Positions 59,412 through 64,000 of a stretch of DNA of 64,000 nt are shown in pieces (the first letter of the stretch is position 1; every line of letters starts with the position of its first letter). The translations under genes and the position numbers were made by a program. Origin of the DNA: Gilliamella mensalis (lineage in GTDB: Bacteria; Pseudomonadota; Gammaproteobacteria; Enterobacterales; Orbaceae). The DNA is taken from assembly GCF_900103085.1 (NCBI RefSeq), contig NZ_FMWR01000010.1, positions 62,001 to 126,000 on the forward strand. Direction: 5' to 3'. The notes beneath the pieces are model-generated. The model did no database searches. It worked only from the letters and a program-made list of their open reading frames with translations, and was not told where the DNA came from.

Positions 59412-60149
59412 ATGACTACAGTATCAATGCGCGATATGTTACAAGCGGGTGTACACTTTGGACACCAAACTCGTTATTGGAACCCAAAAATGAAACCATT
59501 TATTTTTGGTGCACGCAATAAAGTTCATATTATCAATCTTGAAAAAACAGTACCACTGTTCAATGAAGCATTAGCTGAATTAAACAAGATTGCCGCTCGT
59601 AAAGGTAAAATTTTATTTGTTGGTACAAAGCGTGCAGCTAGCGAAGCGATTAAACAAGCGGCTGAAAGCTGTGGACAATATTACGTTAATCATCGTTGGT
59701 TAGGTGGTATGTTGACTAACTGGAAAACAGTTCGTCAATCAATCAAACGTCTAAAAGATTTAGAAACACAAGCTAGTGATGGTACTTTCGATAAATTAAC
59801 CAAAAAAGAAGCACTAATGCGTGCTCGTGAAATGGCTAAATTAGAAAATAGCTTGGGTGGAATTAAAAATATGGGTGGTTTACCCGATGCGATCTTTGTT
59901 ATTGGTGCAGACCATGAACATATCGCTATCAAAGAAGCTAACAATTTAGGTATTCCAGTCATTGCTGTTGTTGATACTAACTCAGATCCTGATGGTATTG
60001 ATTACGTCGTTCCTGGTAATGATGATGCAATTCGTGCAATTCAATTATATGCAAATGCGGTTGCTGAAGCAGTGCGTTCTGGTCGTGAGCAAAACCAATC
60101 TCCAGTATCTGAAGAAAGCTTCGTAGAAGAAGCTCCAGCAGCAGAGTAA
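59412..60149 (+). CDS. rpsB: 30S ribosomal protein S2
   Basis: S2 is a late-assembling small-subunit protein needed to bind S1. The 245-residue protein is typical: [30 protein letters not shown] at the start, [14 protein letters not shown] near 94, [16 protein letters not shown] near 158 and an acidic tail. It starts the rpsB-tsf-pyrH-frr block and has a structured leader. Confidence 0.99.
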   Translation: MTTVSMRDMLQAGVHFGHQTRYWNPKMKPFIFGARNKVHIINLEKTVPLFNEALAELNKIAARKGKILFVGTKRAASEAIKQAAESCGQYYVNHRWLGGMLTNWKTVRQSIKRLKDLETQASDGTFDKLTKKEALMRAREMAKLENSLGGIKNMGGLPDAIFVIGADHEHIAIKEANNLGIPVIAVVDTNSDPDGIDYVVPGNDDAIRAIQLYANAVAEAVRSGREQNQSPVSEESFVEEAPAAE

Positions 60150-60167
60150 TAAACTCAAATATTTTCA

Positions 60168-60193
60168 GGGTCGATATTACTCAATATCGACCC
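60168..60193 (+). terminator. Attenuator between rpsB and tsf
   Basis: GGGTCGATATT-ACTC-AATATCGACCC is a perfect 11-base stem in the 88-base rpsB-tsf gap, followed by ATTCTAATG with no full U-run. Partial termination would lower tsf against rpsB, as known in E. coli. Confidence 0.65.
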
Positions 60194-60237
60194 ATTCTAA
60201 TGAAAATCATCACAATGGTTAAATAGAGGATTAAAAA

Positions 60238-61095
60238 ATGGCTGAAGTTACCGCTTCTATGGTAAAAGAACTGCGCGAAAGAACTGGCGCAGGTATGATG
60301 GAATGTAAAAAGGCATTAGTTGAAGCTAATGGCGATATCGAACTTGCAATTGACAACATGCGTAAATCAGGTCAAGCAAAAGCCGCTAAAAAAGCGGGTC
60401 GTGTTGCGGCTGAAGGTGTCATTATTTCTAAAATCTCTGCTGATAAAAAATTTGGTGTTATCTTAGAAGTAAACTGCGAAACAGACTTTGTTGCGAAAGA
60501 TGCAGGCTTCTTAGCATTTAGTGATAAAGTTGCTGAAGCAGCATTAACTGATCGCACTAGCGATATTGCTGCACTGCAAGCTAAGTTTGAAGAAGAACGT
60601 ACAGCGTTAGTTGCTAAAATTGGTGAAAACATCGGTATCCGTCGCGTCGCTCAAATCGCTGGTGATGTTGTGGGTAGTTACCAACACGGTGCGCGTATTG
60701 GTGTATTAGTTGCAGCTAATGGTGCTGATGATGAATTAGTTAAACATATTGCAATGCACATTGCTGCCAGCAAACCAGAATATGTTGATCCAAGCGATGT
60801 TCCAGCTGATGTGGTTGAACATGAACGTAACATTCAAATCGATATCGCAATGCAATCAGGTAAACCTCGTGAAATCGCTGAAAAAATGGTTGAAGGCCGT
60901 ATGCGTAAATTCACAGGTGAAGTATCACTAACAGGTCAACCATTTGTTATGGATCCTTCTAAAACAGTTGGTGACTTATTAAAAGAGAAAAAAGCAGCAG
61001 TTGCTTCATTCATCCGTTTTGAAGTGGGTGAAGGTATTGAAAAAGTCGAAGTTGACTTTGCAGCTGAAGTTGCTGCAATATCGAAACAATCTTAA
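60238..61095 (+). CDS. tsf: Translation elongation factor Ts
   Basis: EF-Ts recharges EF-Tu with GTP. The 285-residue protein has the UBA-like N-terminus ([22 protein letters not shown]), the core contact TDFVAKD near 81-87, a coiled-coil and the C-terminal module. An AGAGGA site precedes the ATG. It ends in a clean terminator before pyrH. Confidence 0.99.
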   Translation: MAEVTASMVKELRERTGAGMMECKKALVEANGDIELAIDNMRKSGQAKAAKKAGRVAAEGVIISKISADKKFGVILEVNCETDFVAKDAGFLAFSDKVAEAALTDRTSDIAALQAKFEEERTALVAKIGENIGIRRVAQIAGDVVGSYQHGARIGVLVAANGADDELVKHIAMHIAASKPEYVDPSDVPADVVEHERNIQIDIAMQSGKPREIAEKMVEGRMRKFTGEVSLTGQPFVMDPSKTVGDLLKEKKAAVASFIRFEVGEGIEKVEVDFAAEVAAISKQS

Positions 61096-61105
61096 TTGTT
61101 TCATA

Positions 61106-61128
61106 AAAACCGCCGTTAAGGCGGTTTT
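61106..61128 (+). terminator. Terminator after tsf
   Basis: AAAACCGCC-GTTAA-GGCGGTTTT is a perfect 9-base stem running into GTTTA, 11 bases after the tsf stop. Confidence 0.85.
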
Positions 61129-61214
61129 GTTTATCTACAAAATATTTTAAAATTACTACAGGTTAATTTTTTAGCTTCTTGAGTAATTAAACAACGAAAT
61201 AGTGAGACTTCAAT

Positions 61215-61949
61215 ATGGTGACCCCTTTCTATAAACGTATTCTTCTTAAACTCAGTGGCGAAGCACTACAAGGCGACGAAGGTTTTGGTATTGATGCGAC
61301 CGTTCTAGATCGCATGGCGCAAGAAATTAAAGAATTGATTGAAATGAATGTTCAAGTTGCTGTTGTTATTGGGGGTGGTAATCTATTTCGAGGTGCAGGG
61401 CTTGCTAAAGCAGGGATGAACCGTGTTGTTGGCGACCACATGGGGATGCTGGCAACTGTTATGAATGGTCTTGCGATGCGCGATGCGCTGCACCGAATTG
61501 AAGTTAATGCCCGTTTAATGTCAGCCATTCCGTTAAATGGTGTATGTGATGATTATCGCTGGACTGAAGCAATTAGCTTGCTCCGTCATGGTAGAGTGGT
61601 TATCTTGTCTGCTGGTACAGGCAATCCCTTTTTCACCACCGATTCAGCAGCTTGTTTACGTGGTATTGAAATTGAAGCTGATGTTGTTTTAAAAGCCACC
61701 AAAGTTGATGGTGTTTATTCAGCCGATCCTGTTAAAGATCCAACAGCAACACTTTATAAAACATTAAGTTATGATAAAGTGCTTGATGATGAACTTAAAG
61801 TGATGGATTTAGCTGCATTCACATTAGCAAGAGATCATAATCTACCCATTTGTGTCTTTAATATGAATAAACCTGGAGCCTTGCGTCGTGTTATTTTAGG
61901 TGAACAAGAAGGGACATTAATTAATAACAAGGCAACAGTAACCAGTTAA
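61215..61949 (+). CDS. pyrH: UMP kinase
   Basis: PyrH phosphorylates UMP to UDP. The 244-residue amino-acid-kinase-fold protein has [14 protein letters not shown] (8-21), [14 protein letters not shown] near 51-64, [13 protein letters not shown] near 137 and [13 protein letters not shown] near 162. Its own promoter should lie in the 86 bases after the tsf terminator. frr follows after 29 bases. Confidence 0.99.
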   Translation: MVTPFYKRILLKLSGEALQGDEGFGIDATVLDRMAQEIKELIEMNVQVAVVIGGGNLFRGAGLAKAGMNRVVGDHMGMLATVMNGLAMRDALHRIEVNARLMSAIPLNGVCDDYRWTEAISLLRHGRVVILSAGTGNPFFTTDSAACLRGIEIEADVVLKATKVDGVYSADPVKDPTATLYKTLSYDKVLDDELKVMDLAAFTLARDHNLPICVFNMNKPGALRRVILGEQEGTLINNKATVTS

Positions 61950-61978
61950 TTATCTTTATTTTAAATAAGGCTTTTATT

Positions 61979-62536
61979 ATGTTAAACGAGATTCAAAAAG
62001 AAGCGCAAACGCGCATGGAAAAAAGCATTGATGCGTTTCAAAATCATATTTCTAAAGTTCGAACAGGTCGTGCATCACCAAGCTTATTAGATGGTATTAT
62101 GGTTGAATATTACGGCAGCCCAACGCCACTGCGTCAACTAGCTAACATTGTTGCTGAAGATGCAAGAACGCTAGCTATCACAGTATTTGATAAATCATTA
62201 ACTCCTGCTATTGAAAAAGCAATTTTAACGTCTGATTTAGGGTTAAACCCAGCATCAGCAGGTACCGTTATTCGTGTACCATTGCCACCATTAACAGAAG
62301 AACGCCGTCGTGATTTGACTAAAATTGTTCGTAACGAAGCGGAACAAGGTCGAGTATCTATCCGTAATATTCGCCGTGATGCCAACGATCAAATAAAAGC
62401 GTTACTAAAAGATAAAGAAATTTCAGAAGATGATGAGCGTAAAGCACAAGATTTAATCCAAAAAGCGACAGATGCCGCAATTAAAAAATTAGATGCAGTG
62501 CTTGCCGATAAAGAAAAAGAGTTAATGGAATTCTAA
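61979..62536 (+). CDS. frr: Ribosome recycling factor
   Basis: Frr with EF-G splits ribosomes after termination. The 185-residue protein has the three-helix bundle and small beta domain: [53 protein letters not shown]-type block, and [20 protein letters not shown]. dxr, the usual next gene, is absent; a terminator and a separate exporter follow. Confidence 0.99.
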   Translation: MLNEIQKEAQTRMEKSIDAFQNHISKVRTGRASPSLLDGIMVEYYGSPTPLRQLANIVAEDARTLAITVFDKSLTPAIEKAILTSDLGLNPASAGTVIRVPLPPLTEERRRDLTKIVRNEAEQGRVSIRNIRRDANDQIKALLKDKEISEDDERKAQDLIQKATDAAIKKLDAVLADKEKELMEF

Positions 62537-62562
62537 TTCTTCTACTTTTTCCCTTTCCTTCC

Positions 62563-62595
62563 AAACGCTCTGTTTTATAAAGCAGAGCGTTTTTT
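62563..62595 (+). terminator. Terminator after frr
   Basis: AAACGCTCTG and CAGAGCGTTT pair as a 10-base stem around TTTTATAAAG and run into a T tract, 26 bases after the frr stop. Confidence 0.9.
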
Positions 62596-62596
62596 A

Positions 62597-62985
62597 TTCC
62601 AATAGTTTTCTAATTTTGAAGTGAATAGCTATAAAATACAACACGCAAAATATACGTAATCTAAAAATCAATTTTCACAACAAACCTTTCAATGTAAATG
62701 TTTAACTATATGAATTATTTTATAAAAAATATAATTCAATCTAAATTACAAAAAACAATTTATGCTTTTAAGGCATATATAACTATAAAATATAAGTATT
62801 TTACATAGATTGATGAAGTGCCTATACTTTTTTGAAGTTAGCTATTTAAACTATTTCTGCTTGTTTTATCCGCTCTGATTTTATCTATATAGATAAGTTG
62901 GTTTTTGGTTTAGAGGCATTTTACTGACCAAGGTTTCAACGTTAATGCCGCTATGGAGCTAGTTGAATAAAAGGTAGTTTATGTC
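62597..62985. other. Intergenic region upstream of the NepI-type exporter
   Basis: The 389 AT-rich bases hold a good sigma-70 promoter, TTTACA (62800-62805), 17 bases, TATACT (62823-62828). Further down is the perfect 16-base palindrome TTATCTATATAGATAA (62881-62896), about 50 bases after the predicted start. No gene is seen. The palindrome may be an operator for the exporter. Confidence 0.6.
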
Positions 62986-64000
62986 ATGAAAACACTATTA
63001 TCGTGTCAGGCAGAACCAGAAAAAACATCCCATTGGTCTGCTGTTTTTTCTTTATTTATGGGGGTAACCAGTCTTATTGTGGCTGAGTTTATTCCTATTA
63101 GTTTGTTAACGCCTATTGCACTAACATTAAATATTACTGAAGGAATGGCAGGGCAAACGGTCACTGCTGTGGGTATTTTTGCTGTTATTGCAAGTTTGAC
63201 TTTGGCGCCATTAACAAAAAAAATAAATAGGCGGTTAGTATTATTAACGCTCTCTATTTTATTGGTGATTGCTAATATATTGGTCGCATTTACCCCTAAT
63301 TATATCATTCTATTGATAGGGCGCTGCATATTGGGGATATGTGTTGGTGGCTTTTGGTCTATGGCTTCAGCAGTAACGCTACAACTTGTACCGGCAAAAG
63401 ATATATCTCGTGCATTAAGCATTATCTATGCTGGTGTTTCAGTGGCAACGATTATTTCGCTACCATTAGCAAGCTATTTAGGCAATCTGATTGGTTGGCG
63501 AAATATCTTTTTGTTATCGGCATTACTGGGGGCTATTGCCTTTATTTGGCAATTTATAGCATTGCCTACTTTACCTGCACAGCAAGGTAATAGTTTTAAC
63601 AATATGTTTTTTCTCTTAAAACAAAGCTGGATAACGATAGGAATAGTAGCCACGATATTTAGTTATGGGGGATATCATATATTTTTCACATATTTAAGAC
63701 CATTTTTAGAACATAATCTTGCCTTAAAAACAAAAACTCTCTCTACGCTTTTACTTCTATTTGGCATTGCTAATTGTATTGGCACCGTTATTGCGGGTTT
63801 TGTGATGGGTAAACAATTTAAAATAACGATGATAGTCATTCATTTTATTTTATTGATGCTTGCTATTATTTTAATGTTTATCGATAAAAATATAACATTC
63901 AACATGTTACTTGTTATTGCTTGGGGATTTATGTTTGGTTTTATTCCGGTGGGTTGGTCTACTTGGATTGTACGTACACTTGCTGATAAAGCCGAAATGA
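62986..64000 (+). CDS. nepI: MFS exporter, NepI type (purine ribonucleoside efflux), cut by window end
   Basis: NepI exports inosine and guanosine-like nucleosides by proton antiport. The 338 residues present follow E. coli NepI closely: HWSAVFSLFMGVTSLIVAEFIPISLLTPIA, GMAGQTVTAVGIFAVIASL, IGRCILGICVGGFWSMASAV, LVPAKDISRALSIIYAGVS and PVGWSTWIVRTLADKAE. The frame is open to the last base; about 50-60 residues are missing. The start at 62986 matches the usual N-terminus; the ATG 5 bases before is out of frame. Confidence 0.88.
   Translation, partial: MKTLLSCQAEPEKTSHWSAVFSLFMGVTSLIVAEFIPISLLTPIALTLNITEGMAGQTVTAVGIFAVIASLTLAPLTKKINRRLVLLTLSILLVIANILVAFTPNYIILLIGRCILGICVGGFWSMASAVTLQLVPAKDISRALSIIYAGVSVATIISLPLASYLGNLIGWRNIFLLSALLGAIAFIWQFIALPTLPAQQGNSFNNMFFLLKQSWITIGIVATIFSYGGYHIFFTYLRPFLEHNLALKTKTLSTLLLLFGIANCIGTVIAGFVMGKQFKITMIVIHFILLMLAIILMFIDKNITFNMLLVIAWGFMFGFIPVGWSTWIVRTLADKAEM

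Noticed and set aside
62981-62983. ATG at 62981 as start of the NepI-type gene
   Set aside because: It is out of frame by two bases with the conserved protein; 62986 gives the expected N-terminus.

Overview
The window is a 64 kb piece of chromosome from an AT-rich gammaproteobacterium. Gene content and local gene orders are enterobacterial in type: carAB, fabZ-lpxA-lpxB-rnhB, nagE divergent from nagBAC, cpxRA, groESL-fxsA, mnmG-rsmG beside oriC, and rpsB-tsf-pyrH-frr. Many of these orders are shortened or rejoined compared with E. coli. The low GC, the small intergenic spaces and the gene set recall the Orbaceae (Gilliamella-like insect gut symbionts), but that placement is inference. No prophage, CRISPR array or intact insertion sequence is visible. 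This is core chromosome.

Layout. 1-5.1 kb: carB (partial) and carA leftward, then argF behind an operator-like palindrome, pgpA and nadK. 5.2-8.2 kb: grpE with a sigma-32 promoter, def, dprA and rraA. 8.3-12.7 kb: menA, then a leftward HlyD adaptor plus two ABC-2 permeases without an ATPase gene. 13-19.4 kb: ndh, the lipid A block fabZ-lpxA-lpxB-rnhB, a lipoprotein FkpA, and tusD-tusC. 19.6-24.6 kb: an amino sugar regulon (nagE facing nagB-nagA-nagC) with a CRP site and NagC-like operators. 24.6-29.7 kb: asd, tRNA-Pro and tRNA-His, cpxRA and a VanY-type peptidase. 29.8-35.5 kb: rlmN-pilW, mntP, groL-groS behind a consensus heat-shock promoter, and fxsA. 35.6-47.6 kb: tRNA-Phe, recC, yjjV, an MdtD-type exporter, ycbL, bioY with a BirA operator and an overlapping YiiX-type hydrolase, tRNA-Asn, tsaC, anmK, a HAD phosphatase and hda.

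The chromosomal origin lies at about 47.82-48.20 kb, between hda and mnmG. It has two perfect DnaA boxes, further degenerate boxes, an AT-rich unwinding region and 13 GATC sites. To its right most genes run with the replication fork: mnmG-rsmG, miaB-ybeZ-mrdA-mrdB-dacA (with amiB/C in opposition), rpsB-tsf-pyrH-frr, and a NepI-type exporter cut by the window end.

Points most worth a second look. The GATC cluster does not stop at oriC: it continues at about one site per 40 bp through the first two thirds of mnmG, then stops abruptly. Hda, the DnaA-inactivating factor, is encoded right beside oriC and appears to begin at a non-canonical ATT codon. A papain-like hydrolase without signal peptide overlaps bioY under apparent BirA control. 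The ABC-2 exporter operon lacks an ATPase. Several normally linked genes (tusB, ybeY, rlmH/ybeB, rlpA, rodZ/ispG, recB/recD) are missing from their usual places.
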